This document shows, piece after piece, positions 10,386-19,550 of a stretch of DNA of 64,000 nucleotides (position 1 is its first letter; every line of letters begins with the position of its first letter). The notes below the pieces were generated by a model, which saw only the letters and a program-made list of their open reading frames with translations, was not told where the DNA came from and made no database searches. A program made the translations under genes and the position numbers. This stretch comes from a virus: positions 18,121 through 82,120 of IMG/VR virus record IMGVR_UViG_3300020437_000005; one strand, written 5' to 3'.

Positions 10386-10739
10386 ATGTCTCAAACAAGA
10401 GTACAACTTATTGGTGATTCATTTGATAATGGTGCAAACTTTGCTGGAGTTGTTACCGCTACAGATTTTAAGAAATCTGACGGTTCTACTATCGAATCTG
10501 GCGGAGGTGGAGTTGGAATTGCTCTATCATCTCATCCACAATCTGCATTAAAGCATGTATTTAAGACACCAAAAATCCTAGAAGTTCCTCCATCAGCATT
10601 TGAAACTATTGAATCTGACGAAGAGCATGGATACATTGCGTTCACTCTTGCAAAAGATATTCATGTTGGTCCAAATGCAATTCTCACAATTGCGGATGAT
10701 ACTGTTATGAGAACAAATACACTTGGTATTTTTACATAA
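10386..10739 (+). CDS. Short modular fibre-like protein (117 aa)
   Basis: It starts MSQTRVQLIG and carries the motif GVVTATDFKKSDGST, which recurs in the gene at 11448 (GIITATDFRKADGSS). The C-terminal half ends in a strand-rich PNAILTIADDT segment, also matched in that gene. TATDF-KxDG is a common connector in cyanophage fibre proteins. It is probably a small virion or fibre-associated protein expressed late. The product is not identifiable more exactly. Confidence 0.75.
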   Translation: MSQTRVQLIGDSFDNGANFAGVVTATDFKKSDGSTIESGGGGVGIALSSHPQSALKHVFKTPKILEVPPSAFETIESDEEHGYIAFTLAKDIHVGPNAILTIADDTVMRTNTLGIFT

Positions 10740-10742
10740 ATA
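10735..10742 (+). promoter_or_regulatory. Late promoter box CATAAATA
   Basis: The box overlaps the stop codon of the gene before it and lies 23 bases before the start at 10766. A ribosome-binding site AAGGAG follows at about 10750. Confidence 0.55.
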
Positions 10743-10765
10743 GAATATAAGGAGTTTTCATACTA

Positions 10766-11407
10766 ATGTCAGAAATTAGAGTTAATAAAATAGTTGACGA
10801 ACCAGGTACAGGTGCTGTTGAACTGAAAGAAGGTGCAACACTTCCTGCCGGTAAGACTCTGAGTGGAGATGGTGACATCAACATCACTGGAAATGCTACG
10901 ATTGGGGGACTCTTAACATATGAAGATGTCACCAATATTGATGCTGTTGGGTTGATTACCGCAAGAAGTGGTATTCAAGTTCTTGCGGGCATTTCAACAT
11001 TTAGGGGAGCTCACTTTGATGGAGGAAACTTAATCAAAGAAACATTTAACTTCTCTGCATTAGATTTCAATACTGACAATCAAATCGACTTAGATACTGG
11101 AATGGTTGATTATCGTAGCAATACATTAGGATCAACTACATCACTCAATTTGTATTGTGCAATGGGTGTGAATAATAAAATGTCTGCCGGAGAGGCAATC
11201 ACAGTCAATGCAATTACTGCTGTAGATAATGCAAGTTATTACATTGATGGTCTCACGATTGATGGTGGGTCCGCAGAAACAATTAACTGGGTTAACGGTG
11301 CTCCAACTGATGGTGGATCGAGTGGCGTTGACATTTATACATTCACTATTTTGAAGACTGGAGATGCTGAATTTCTAGTCATTGGCAATCAGACAAAAAC
11401 GTCGTAA
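10766..11407 (+). CDS. Short modular fibre-like protein (213 aa)
   Basis: The N-terminus EIRVNKIVDEPGTGAVEL and the segment LTYEDVTNIDAVGLITARSG are typical cyanophage fibre connector sequences. The C-terminal ~110 residues (from TFNFSALDFNTD) form a separate domain that recurs in the gene at 11781: both have an M-x-AGEAI motif, a SGxDVYT motif and a final strand ending near the stop. It probably forms a small fibre or a tip domain. The start ATG follows AAGGAG at a good distance. Confidence 0.8.
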   Translation: MSEIRVNKIVDEPGTGAVELKEGATLPAGKTLSGDGDINITGNATIGGLLTYEDVTNIDAVGLITARSGIQVLAGISTFRGAHFDGGNLIKETFNFSALDFNTDNQIDLDTGMVDYRSNTLGSTTSLNLYCAMGVNNKMSAGEAITVNAITAVDNASYYIDGLTIDGGSAETINWVNGAPTDGGSSGVDIYTFTILKTGDAEFLVIGNQTKTS

Positions 11408-11408
11408 G

Positions 11409-11416
11409 ACTAAATA
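11409..11416 (+). promoter_or_regulatory. Late promoter-like box ACTAAATA
   Basis: A one-mismatch version of the NATAAATA box, immediately after a stop codon and 31 bases before the start at 11448. Confidence 0.4.
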
Positions 11417-11447
11417 ACTTAAGGAAACCCCCTACACATTCAGAAAT

Positions 11448-11735
11448 ATGTCGTTCAAAATTTCCGATGAAGTAATCATTGATGCAAGTCGAAATCTTGC
11501 TAATGTTGGAATCATCACTGCAACAGATTTTAGAAAAGCAGATGGATCTTCCATTGGTGGTGGTCTTGCGAATGATGATGTTAGTGAAGGATATATTATC
11601 ACCAATCCAAAGGTTCTTAACTCAAGTGTAACTCTTCCAGCAGGTACCAATAGTGCTCTCTATGGACCAGAAGTTACCATTGGAGAGTCCACGGTCATCA
11701 CACTCGATGATGATGCTTCTTTAATTATTACCTGA
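11448..11735 (+). CDS. Short modular fibre-like protein (95 aa)
   Basis: It contains NVGIITATDFRKADGSS near residue 20 and ends TVITLDDDASLIIT. Both parts parallel the 117-residue protein at 10386, although the middle differs and is shorter. It lies between two proteins that share another domain, so the order is type A, type B, type A, type B. It is probably a late-expressed virion component. Confidence 0.75.
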   Translation: MSFKISDEVIIDASRNLANVGIITATDFRKADGSSIGGGLANDDVSEGYIITNPKVLNSSVTLPAGTNSALYGPEVTIGESTVITLDDDASLIIT

Positions 11736-11780
11736 TTCAACACCCACTCTCACTCATCCACTAATAAAAGGAATATAAAA

Positions 11781-12275
11781 ATGTCACAGTTAAATGTAAA
11801 TTTAATTAAGAATAAAGCCGGTAATGGTGGTCCAACACTTGAAGCACTGACTGTTACGAATGACTCAGTTCTTTCTGGCGTTCGTTTTACTGCTGGTCAA
11901 CTTTGTGAGAGTGTTAATATTGTTGCGGGAACGCTTGGTTCTGCTTCTGACATCGATCTTTCCAATGGAATGATTCATTATTTCACGACACAAGAAGCTG
12001 CGCAAGCAATTCCAAACTTATCAGTATCTGGTAAGAGTGTGAATCAAATCATGGCAGTTGGAGAAGCAATCTCAGTTGTCATCATGGTAACAGCGTCAAC
12101 ATCTGGGTATATGTCATCAATGACAATCGACGGCGCATCAGTTACACCGATGTGGAGTGGCGGTATTGCTCCATCAGAAGGTGGTGCATCAGGTATCGAT
12201 GTTTATACACTGCAAGTAATCAAGACAGCGGACAGCACATATACAGTTCTCGCAAATTCATCCAACTTCGCTTGA
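11781..12275 (+). CDS. Short modular fibre-like protein (164 aa)
   Basis: It starts MSQLNVNLIKNKAGNGGPTLE and follows a clear ribosome-binding site AAAGGAAT. The C-terminal ~110 residues share a domain with the 213-residue protein at 10766: a MIHY/MVDY start, MxxGEAI, a TIDG strand and SGIDVYTLQVIKTAD matching SGVDIYTFTILKTGD. The N-terminal connector is shorter. It is probably a small fibre or tip protein. Confidence 0.8.
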   Translation: MSQLNVNLIKNKAGNGGPTLEALTVTNDSVLSGVRFTAGQLCESVNIVAGTLGSASDIDLSNGMIHYFTTQEAAQAIPNLSVSGKSVNQIMAVGEAISVVIMVTASTSGYMSSMTIDGASVTPMWSGGIAPSEGGASGIDVYTLQVIKTADSTYTVLANSSNFA

Positions 12276-12292
12276 TATAGGAGATAAAAAAC

Positions 12293-15200
12293 ATGTTCGA
12301 TAATAAATGGCAAAAGAAAGAAATGCCACTGGTTAGTCTCATTGGAATGGGTGGTGGTATTGCATCACCTGCTTTTTTAGCTTCTATCGTTCTGAATATA
12401 CTCAAACCAACAGTATTCTCTCCTGCAGATGATACCGGAGTTCCTGATTTTGATTATAATGCAGAATCAAGTGCGATTACAAATGTTGGCACCGGTAGTA
12501 TTACTTTAACTGGTACAAGCGGATCCTTTATTCCTGGTTCTTACATAAAAGATGCAAACTCTACAATCATACCTTCTGATATTGCATCAGTAGATGGATC
12601 TACAATTAGTTTTTCATCTGCAGTAGATTTAACAAGTATTACTGCTCCTCTGGAGATGGTTGATGCTAGTGGTAATATAATAACACCTACAACATCTAAT
12701 GTAACCACAACGACACCTATCGCTGGATCTAGTTTAGTTACAAACTATACGTTTACATATCCCAATGGCACTAGCGTTGGCTCGCCCAAACTTATTAATT
12801 CTGCAGCTAATATGCATCCTAGCAATAGTATGCCATTAGGGGATCGCATGTTGTGGATTAAAACAAATAATAATAGCAATAATGCTATCAGTGATAGTGT
12901 AGTTCTTAATGGACGGACTTTATTTACAGATGCTGCTGATAACTCCAATTTGTTTAGTGGTGGCGTAGAGTTTGGGGAAGGATTTACTCGGTTACCCTAC
13001 GATATTGCATCCCTAGGAACTGAAGTAGGGAACGGAAAAGCCTACGCTACGGAAATTGGTGTATCGCCCGGCTTATTGGATATTGTGACTTGGAACGGTA
13101 CGGGCACAGCCAGCACCGATCGTCGCATTCCACACTCATTGGGCAGTGTTCCTGGAATGATTATCGTAAAAAGAGTTGATGGTAACCAAGACTGGTATGT
13201 TTTCCATACTTACAAAGGGGTTCAGTATTATGCAAATCTCAACAATAGTAATAGATGGGAGTGGACTCCTGCGGCGACACCCGCGTGGGGATCAGCTCCC
13301 ACAACAACAGATTTTGGAATAAACGAAAATACTTTAAGTACCCAAACTGGTGAGTATGTTGCTTATGTCTTTGCCGAAGATACTCCTGGTAAAGTAAAGT
13401 GTGGTACGTATACTGGCAACGGTCACGATAATTTTGTAAACGACATAGGTTTCGCACCCCATTTTGTACTTATTAAAGAAGCTCATAACAGTGGCGGAAT
13501 AACAAATAATGGTCGTAACTGGCTTGCCGCAAATACTTTTATGATGGGTGAGCAAAGATTCTGGAGACCTGCTGATGCTACTCATTTAGATGGTAGTAAT
13601 TCCGAATATATTAATAACAATTCCACTGGCATTCACGTTAAAGGTAGTGATACCCATATAAACCAAGCCGGAAGCACATATATCTATTTGGCTGTTGCGG
13701 GAAATGACGCAAATGGTCTTCCAGTTCTGTCTCCAGACACAACTCAACTTACATTCCAAGATAATACCAATCTTGATCAATTAACATCTGGAATGACGAT
13801 TAGTTCAGATATTCCACAAACATTAGTATCTACATTTAGTGTAGATACTTATACTGGCAATAGTAGCACACAGGCAATCAATAATGGAATTGATTTAGCA
13901 GGTCAAGGTGGATTAGTTTGGTTAAAAAAACGAAGTGCTGATGGCAATCATTGGTTATTTGACACAGAGAGGGGAGCTAACTCAAGATTGCTCACCAATA
14001 CGTCTGGTGATGCCTTTACAGCCGTAGAAGGTCTTTCATTTAATAGTGACGGTTTTACTGTTAATAATGACAACTCGATTAATGCTAGTGGTGCAGACCA
14101 TGTTATGTGGAGCTTCCGCAAAGCGCCGGGGTTCTTTGACATTGTGACTTGGTCGGGTGATGGATCTGGAACACGAAATATAAGCCACTCCCTTGGAAGC
14201 TCACCTGCAGTAATGATTTGGAAGAAACTAAATACTAGTTCAGATTGGTCTGTATACCACAAAGACGCGGGAACTGGATATAATCTCTATCTAAATACAA
14301 CCGATTCTAGATTAGACACTTCATTGTGGGGCACTGGACCAACGACTACAAATTTCCCTGCTCATCCAGCTTTTAACCTTACTGGTGAAGAGTATGTAGC
14401 CTACCTGTTTGCAGATAATCCTTCTAATGAAATCAAGTGTGGAAGTTATACAGGATCAGGCGTAGGTACGTCAGTTAATGTTGGTTTTAGACCCCATTGG
14501 GTACTTATTAAGTCTTCTACTTATGATGAAACTAATTGGGTAATTGCTGATTCATCACGTCCTGGTGAATTGATCTGGCCCAATAAATGGGACGCAGGTT
14601 ATCCAATGACTGTTAGTTTCAGTGATTCGGGATTTAGTTTAGATAGTAATAGTTCATATTTGAATTCATCTGGATACACTTATACTTATGTGGCAATCGG
14701 AAGTCCGACTGGTTTGTCAGGTGCTCCAACTGCAAAACTGACAGCTGATGCGGATCCTTCGACCAATACAGCTATCATTGATGCAAGCTCCTGGACTACT
14801 GGTTATTCTGTAACTGGCCCAGCTTTCATTGCAACCGCATCAGGATTTGACGAAGATACAATAAACCTAACTCTCACGGACACTACAGTATCAAAAGTAT
14901 CTGATGGAAGTTTAGTAGGAGTAACAATTGATCAAGCTTTGACTATTGGTGAGACAGTTCAAGCTGATACTGCTGTTACTGGTACAGTTACTGCTCCGGT
15001 GTTTACTACGACTCTTTGGAGTGGTACAGGTTCAGCTCACGAAATTGTGACAGGAATTGATAATACAGCAAATACTTTAATTTGGACTAAATCTAGAAAT
15101 TACTCAAATAGTCACAGGTTATATACTCCTGCTGTAGATAACATTATCGGGAATCCAAGCATTTTGTTTTCCAACGTTAGTAACAGTGTTGGATCATATG

Positions 15201-17674
15201 GGGTTGGAGACTTTAGTGGATTTACTGCAAATGGTTTTACAGTTTCTGCTGATTCAAACGCCAATACTGGCCCCATGAACTCCACAAACCTTAATTATGT
15301 TGCCTGGAACTTCCGTGCAGCACCCGGATTTTTGGACATTGTGACTTATACCTCTCAAAGTGGTGTCAGTGCAATTGATCACAACCTAGGTTCAGTTCCT
15401 GGATGTATAATAGTTAAAAAACTGAATGGTGGTACTTCTTGGCAGGTCTATCATAAAGATTTAGATTCTGGTAAACTTCTAGAATTGGACGGATATCAGG
15501 ATCAAGCCACTCGCAATGGTTTCCCATCAGCACCCACTTCTACTCAGTTTTTTATTGATCCAATTTCTCATAACACTTTCGGAAATGTAGGCGATCAATT
15601 TGTCGCTTATCTCTTCGCAGAGGATACACCTGGTCTGATTAAGTGTGGCCTATACACTGGCAATGGTAGCAGTTCACAAACAATTAATCTTGGATTTGAA
15701 ACAGGATTATTGATAACAAAACCTAAAAACCTAGATCAAGGTTGGATGATTATAGATTCAGAAAGAAAAACTGATTCGGGTACTCATAATGCATTCTCAC
15801 AACCTAATGAACTTAGCCCAGATAATTCCTTTAATGAGTTTCATTCATTAACAAGTACTGGATTTACAGCAGGTAGTTCGGCCAACGCAAGTAATAGACA
15901 AACCATCTACATCGCTATTGCAAAAAATCCAGAAATGGATATTACATCAGACATTTATGCATCAGGAACAGTATCATCATCTTCAGGTAATACGATTGCT
16001 CTGTCAAATACAACTGGTACATGGTCAACCGGAATGAAGATTCAGGGTACAGATTCTGACACTAAAGATAATCCAGATGCAATAAGAGCCGAGAATATTG
16101 TATTGACATCTTCTGCACCGTCTGCAGAAAAACCTGTTAGCACTTGGGGCAATGCAATATGGGAGATTGCGACTGATGAGAACTTCACACAAAATGTACA
16201 GACCGCAACCACTGCACTTTCAGCAACTGGTACACAAGCAGGTCCAAGTTTCGTCTTTGAAAGAGAAACTGGATATTATACTAGAACTAAGTACACCGCA
16301 CTGGGTCAAGAATCCGAGTGGTCTGATGTTACTTATTTTGTAACTAGAGCACTTTATGTTGATTCATTCTGGATTGATTTATTTAACACTAATGGATGGG
16401 ACTATGAATATGCAGAAGGTATAGACAGTGATGATAATGGAAATATATACGTTATATCAATTAGATATAGTGCTGGTGGCAGTGGATACAAGGGAATGTC
16501 ATTGGTTAAATTAGATTCAAATGGTGTTATCAAATGGCAAAAGTATATGACATATAATATTCCAGGCGATAGAACTTACCCACTTGAAAGTAGAACTGTT
16601 TCCGTTACCCCAGATGGATCTGAAATATTTGTAACAGCACAGGGTGATTTGGGAATGCTTGTCTCCAAATTTAATTCTGATGGAATTCTTCAATGGAGCA
16701 AAAAGTTGGGTGTATCAAATTCAAATAATTACTCATATGGAACTACTTTAACATCTTCTGGTGAATTGGTAATGTTTGGTAAAGACGACCAAAATTCTGG
16801 GTCACATACATTTGTAACTCAAATTTCTAGTAATGGATCACAAACTTTTTATTCATCAATTGGAAGAACAAGTGGTGATACAACAACGTTGGCTTTTGAA
16901 TGTGAACCTTTTACAGACAGTGATGATAATATCCACTTTGTTATCAACTCTTGGAATGGATCGAAGCGCACACCTGGCGTTGTAAAGTATAATTCATCTG
17001 GCGTATTACAAAGTGTCAGTGACTTCAACAGCAGTGTTGATAATAGTATTGCTGATGAAGACCATTTCGGCGATATAGCTGTTGACGGTTCTGGTAATAA
17101 ATACATTACTTATAGACGTGATGTATCTGGGATGAGAAGTGGTTTACTTAAATTAAATTCTTCTGACGAAATTCAGTGGCAAAGTGAAATTAGTAGTAAC
17201 AACCCACATTATCCACTGCAGGTTAATATTGATTCTTCTGGAAATATAGTCAGCGCCTTCCAGGATAGAAGAACTAATAGTGGTATTATTATTACCAAAC
17301 ATACATCAGATGGAACACTGGTGTGGAAGAGATCATTTAGACATTCCAATACAGAAATCAATCCTAATGCTGAAGTAAGACTCAATAGAAATGATAATAT
17401 CATACTCTATTCTTACACTTATGGTGATGTAAAAACTATTGTATGTCAACTTCCTTCAACTGGAGGTTTGACGGGCACTTATAATACTTCTTATGGTAAT
17501 TTTATTTGGGAAGATGCGACTCATGTTACTGTGTCTAGTTCCACCGCATATTTCAAAAATGGATCCTCTATCTATAGTGCCAAGAGCACATCTATGTCCA
17601 TGTCATCCTTCACAAATACAGATGTAGGAAGTAATATTCTTTCTGCAAATAAAACTGACATACCAACTCCTTGA
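12293..17674 (+). CDS. Large tail-fibre-like protein with three repeated domains and a beta-propeller (1,793 aa)
   Basis: It starts after TAGGAGAT with a hydrophobic N-terminus (LVSLIGMGGGIASPAF) that I recall from cyanophage fibre proteins. A beta-rich domain then occurs three times (near nt 13070-13720, 14130-14710 and 15330-15940). Each copy has DIVTW/DIVTY, a HSLGS/HNLGS-P turn, a Trp-x-V-[FY]-H strand, EYVAYVFAEDTPG or a variant, and KCGxYTGxG. From about residue 1,370 the sequence changes to repeats of DSDDNGNIYVIS, VTPDGSEIFVTA and SNGxIxWxK type, consistent with a six- or seven-bladed propeller. It is probably a virion fibre or host-binding protein. It is the last gene before a strong hairpin, and its A+T content is higher than in the fibre at the window start. 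Confidence 0.8.
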   Translation: MFDNKWQKKEMPLVSLIGMGGGIASPAFLASIVLNILKPTVFSPADDTGVPDFDYNAESSAITNVGTGSITLTGTSGSFIPGSYIKDANSTIIPSDIASVDGSTISFSSAVDLTSITAPLEMVDASGNIITPTTSNVTTTTPIAGSSLVTNYTFTYPNGTSVGSPKLINSAANMHPSNSMPLGDRMLWIKTNNNSNNAISDSVVLNGRTLFTDAADNSNLFSGGVEFGEGFTRLPYDIASLGTEVGNGKAYATEIGVSPGLLDIVTWNGTGTASTDRRIPHSLGSVPGMIIVKRVDGNQDWYVFHTYKGVQYYANLNNSNRWEWTPAATPAWGSAPTTTDFGINENTLSTQTGEYVAYVFAEDTPGKVKCGTYTGNGHDNFVNDIGFAPHFVLIKEAHNSGGITNNGRNWLAANTFMMGEQRFWRPADATHLDGSNSEYINNNSTGIHVKGSDTHINQAGSTYIYLAVAGNDANGLPVLSPDTTQLTFQDNTNLDQLTSGMTISSDIPQTLVSTFSVDTYTGNSSTQAINNGIDLAGQGGLVWLKKRSADGNHWLFDTERGANSRLLTNTSGDAFTAVEGLSFNSDGFTVNNDNSINASGADHVMWSFRKAPGFFDIVTWSGDGSGTRNISHSLGSSPAVMIWKKLNTSSDWSVYHKDAGTGYNLYLNTTDSRLDTSLWGTGPTTTNFPAHPAFNLTGEEYVAYLFADNPSNEIKCGSYTGSGVGTSVNVGFRPHWVLIKSSTYDETNWVIADSSRPGELIWPNKWDAGYPMTVSFSDSGFSLDSNSSYLNSSGYTYTYVAIGSPTGLSGAPTAKLTADADPSTNTAIIDASSWTTGYSVTGPAFIATASGFDEDTINLTLTDTTVSKVSDGSLVGVTIDQALTIGETVQADTAVTGTVTAPVFTTTLWSGTGSAHEIVTGIDNTANTLIWTKSRNYSNSHRLYTPAVDNIIGNPSILFSNVSNSVGSYGVGDFSGFTANGFTVSADSNANTGPMNSTNLNYVAWNFRAAPGFLDIVTYTSQSGVSAIDHNLGSVPGCIIVKKLNGGTSWQVYHKDLDSGKLLELDGYQDQATRNGFPSAPTSTQFFIDPISHNTFGNVGDQFVAYLFAEDTPGLIKCGLYTGNGSSSQTINLGFETGLLITKPKNLDQGWMIIDSERKTDSGTHNAFSQPNELSPDNSFNEFHSLTSTGFTAGSSANASNRQTIYIAIAKNPEMDITSDIYASGTVSSSSGNTIALSNTTGTWSTGMKIQGTDSDTKDNPDAIRAENIVLTSSAPSAEKPVSTWGNAIWEIATDENFTQNVQTATTALSATGTQAGPSFVFERETGYYTRTKYTALGQESEWSDVTYFVTRALYVDSFWIDLFNTNGWDYEYAEGIDSDDNGNIYVISIRYSAGGSGYKGMSLVKLDSNGVIKWQKYMTYNIPGDRTYPLESRTVSVTPDGSEIFVTAQGDLGMLVSKFNSDGILQWSKKLGVSNSNNYSYGTTLTSSGELVMFGKDDQNSGSHTFVTQISSNGSQTFYSSIGRTSGDTTTLAFECEPFTDSDDNIHFVINSWNGSKRTPGVVKYNSSGVLQSVSDFNSSVDNSIADEDHFGDIAVDGSGNKYITYRRDVSGMRSGLLKLNSSDEIQWQSEISSNNPHYPLQVNIDSSGNIVSAFQDRRTNSGIIITKHTSDGTLVWKRSFRHSNTEINPNAEVRLNRNDNIILYSYTYGDVKTIVCQLPSTGGLTGTYNTSYGNFIWEDATHVTVSSSTAYFKNGSSIYSAKSTSMSMSSFTNTDVGSNILSANKTDIPTP

Positions 17675-17715
17675 TCTATATTATTACATAAAAACCACCC
17701 AAAAAAGTGGCACAC

Positions 17716-17745
17716 AAGACCTCTACCAGTTCTGGTGGGGGTCTT
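17716..17745 (+). terminator. Long hairpin closing the fibre block
   Basis: AAGACCTCTACCA pairs over 13 positions with TGGTGGGGGTCTT (two G-U pairs) around a GTTC loop, followed by ATTATAT rather than a clean T run. It lies 42 bases after the fibre stop codon and before the first sigma70-type promoter. A terminator or processing hairpin is the likely role. Confidence 0.65.
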
Positions 17746-17773
17746 ATTATATCTGGACATAAACGACACGTCA

Positions 17774-17872
17774 ATGACCGCCACTGAGAAACTGATCTTT
17801 ATTGCCTCATTTGTATGGATGCTCAACTGGGGTACAAGAGTCACCTCTGTTGCAATTCAAGCACTCTCTTGA
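17774..17872 (+). CDS. Possible 32-aa hydrophobic peptide
   Basis: A short frame (MTATEKLIFIASFVWMLNW, then a short tail ending ALS) has a hydrophobic centre that could span a membrane. It lies alone between the hairpin and the promoter at 17869, and its stop overlaps the -35 box. It has no clear ribosome-binding site. It may be real or chance. Confidence 0.25.
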   Translation: MTATEKLIFIASFVWMLNWGTRVTSVAIQALS

Positions 17873-17897
17873 CACCCCTTTACTTTCCTGATACAAT
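17869..17897 (+). promoter_or_regulatory. Sigma70-type promoter, TTGACA-17-TACAAT
   Basis: TTGACA (17869-17874), an exact 17-base spacer and TACAAT (17892-17897) precede the small-gene operon that starts at 17924. GGAGG at 17907-17911 follows. It marks the change from the late fibre block to the host-polymerase-type region. Confidence 0.85.
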
Positions 17898-17923
17898 AAC
17901 CTTTGTGGAGGTTCAATGACATT

Positions 17924-18121
17924 ATGGCTAAAACTGAGATTCTCTTTGTAAAACCAAAGTCCCGTAAAGCTAAGAATCGATTTGCTAATGAGATGTGTTC
18001 TTTACATGGATGTCGTGTAGAGAAACGTGAGAGTGGTAAAATCTTTCTTGCATCTATTAGTGGTAAATACTTCTTTTGGATGAATGAAAGTGCTGACGAT
18101 CATTGGGATCTTGTCAAATGA
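17924..18121 (+). CDS. Small conserved-type phage protein (65 aa), unknown
   Basis: It is the first gene after the 17869 promoter. The product is basic at the N-terminus (KPKSRKAKNR) and contains two Cys-type residues around CSLHGCRVEK. The start MAKTEILF is chosen because it follows GGAGG by 12 bases; an upstream TTG is less likely. The function is not recognised. Confidence 0.7.
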   Translation: MAKTEILFVKPKSRKAKNRFANEMCSLHGCRVEKRESGKIFLASISGKYFFWMNESADDHWDLVK

Positions 18122-18158
18122 TTTTCCATCCAAAATGTAAACCCAAAAATAGAAACAA

Positions 18159-18356
18159 ATGAAAGATCAGTACCCCATTGAAGACAATGAATCAAAACAA
18201 GAGAAATGGAATCGTGGACTTGATTTGTTCATTGAATCAGTTCTGAAACCAGACCCTGCACTACGTCAATGTGCTCATAATCAACGATGTTATCATGAAT
18301 TAATGGATGTAAGGGCTGATGTCCTTGAATATCTTAAATCTAAACGTTGGTATTAA
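18159..18356 (+). CDS. Small protein (65 aa), unknown
   Basis: The product is charged and probably helical (EKWNRGLDLFIESVLKPD), with Cys residues near the middle (QCAHNQRC). It is the second gene of the operon. No domain is recognised. Confidence 0.6.
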   Translation: MKDQYPIEDNESKQEKWNRGLDLFIESVLKPDPALRQCAHNQRCYHELMDVRADVLEYLKSKRWY

Positions 18357-18369
18357 TTCACAATTTCAC

Positions 18370-18528
18370 ATGAATTTATCACTTCAAGAAGTGGATCATC
18401 TTATTAAGTCATTGGAAACAATGTCTCAACATGATGTGGCGAGAGCAAGAGAAATGATTGCACCTGGTGTGACAAATCATTCACAACTGATTCAAAGACT
18501 TAAAGATTATCGTTTTCGTTTGACCTGA
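18370..18528 (+). CDS. Small helical protein (52 aa), unknown
   Basis: The frame is MNLSLQEVDHLIKSLETM to RFRLT. The start at 18370 is preferred to an upstream in-frame start that would overlap the previous gene by 38 bases. It is followed after one base by the DUF4385-type gene, which suggests translational coupling. Confidence 0.6.
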   Translation: MNLSLQEVDHLIKSLETMSQHDVARAREMIAPGVTNHSQLIQRLKDYRFRLT

Positions 18529-18529
18529 C

Positions 18530-18991
18530 ATGAAGGAATTTGATTATGAACTCGATTACAAAACACTTGACTTCACAGATGCAGAAACTCGCAAACTTTA
18601 TCGCATTGGAAGGGGAGAACAAGGAGTGTTATTGGTACGGCCTTACACTAACGACATTTGCGCTCATTGGAGGTTTGTAGATGAGACTACCGCTCGCAAA
18701 TCTTCTGCTAAGATATACTCCATGTTCTGTGAGTATAGAGACGCTGGAGACTTCATTGGTATGGACATGGCACGGAAATTCCTTGAAATGGGTTTTACAC
18801 GCGCCCGCAGGTATGCAAATCATTCTAGTGGAAAAAAGTATTCTAAAGACGGTACCATTAGACCCCAGGAGACAGATGCACTACACAATATCAAGGCGAA
18901 GGCTGCAAGAATCTTCAAAGAAGTAAGAGATAAAGCAGCATATGACTCTCAGTATCAACAAATGCGTAAACAATGGAGGTCCGCAGAATGA
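18530..18991 (+). CDS. DUF4385-type cyanophage protein (153 aa)
   Basis: The sequence matches my memory of the DUF4385 family found in marine T4-like phages and cyanobacteria: LYRIGRGEQGVLLVRPYTN, HWRF, MDMARKFLEMGFTRARRYANH and a charged helical end. The molecular function is unknown. It starts one base after the stop of the upstream gene and overlaps the next gene by four bases (ATGA), so it is part of a coupled operon run from the promoter at 17869. Confidence 0.85.
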   Translation: MKEFDYELDYKTLDFTDAETRKLYRIGRGEQGVLLVRPYTNDICAHWRFVDETTARKSSAKIYSMFCEYRDAGDFIGMDMARKFLEMGFTRARRYANHSSGKKYSKDGTIRPQETDALHNIKAKAARIFKEVRDKAAYDSQYQQMRKQWRSAE

Positions 18992-19218
18992 CTAAGTTAA
19001 TCAAACCATCAGACTCACGATATTTCAAACAAACATCAGATGAACCTTATGATCGACACACCTATGAGTTAATTCTTCCCACAGGTAGAACATTAGTCTT
19101 TCAAGATTATGAGCATCTTCGTGCAGTATGGTTCGAAGCTGCAAGAAACTGGTCAGGTTGTATTGTAAATGTGTTAGGCGATGTTAAAGATGATGAGACC
19201 AAACCTTCTCAATCCTAG
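18988..19218 (+). CDS. Small conserved-type protein (76 aa), unknown
   Basis: The start ATG overlaps the stop of the DUF4385-type gene and has GGAGG eight bases upstream (18975-18979). The middle reads TYELILPTGRTLVFQDYE, followed by a helix with EAARNW. It resembles small cyanophage proteins I remember but cannot name. Confidence 0.7.
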   Translation: MTKLIKPSDSRYFKQTSDEPYDRHTYELILPTGRTLVFQDYEHLRAVWFEAARNWSGCIVNVLGDVKDDETKPSQS

Positions 19219-19225
19219 AGGATCT

Positions 19226-19417
19226 ATGAAATTTCCACATGCATCATTTCCATGGCGATTAGAATGTTCTAATTCAGACATAATCTGCCATTTTCAGTGC
19301 GAAGATCATTTACAAAAACATATAGATAGGTATAATTTAAAGCCAAGAAATATTAAAGTAGAGAATTGTGATGGAAAACCCTTTATCTTACGTAAAAAAT
19401 ACAAGAGAAAAGTTTGA
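19226..19417 (+). CDS. Small protein (63 aa), unknown
   Basis: The frame MKFPHASFPWRLECSNSDII continues to a Cys/His-containing stretch (CHFQCEDHLQKHI) and ends strongly basic (RKKYKRKV). The Cys and His residues could bind a metal, but the spacing does not match a finger I know. The start at 19226 follows AGAGGATC. The next gene begins inside it in another frame. Confidence 0.6.
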   Translation: MKFPHASFPWRLECSNSDIICHFQCEDHLQKHIDRYNLKPRNIKVENCDGKPFILRKKYKRKV

Positions 19418-19550
19418 TAGATTTCATCAAGTTATTGTAACTGAGGTACAGGTACAGTTTGATGATGAAGAACCTGCATGGATTCCTTTCTCCACTTTAT
19501 TGGGTATTCAGAAGTTGGTAAATAGTAATAGAATGAGCAATACCTTATGA
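19371..19550 (+). CDS. Small protein (59 aa), unknown
   Basis: The frame MENPLSYVKNTREKFDRFHQ to MSNTL overlaps the upstream gene by 47 bases in another frame. The segment EPAWIPFSTLLGIQKLV looks like a folded domain rather than random sequence. It ends with a four-base overlap (ATGA) into the next gene. Confidence 0.6.
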   Translation: MENPLSYVKNTREKFDRFHQVIVTEVQVQFDDEEPAWIPFSTLLGIQKLVNSNRMSNTL

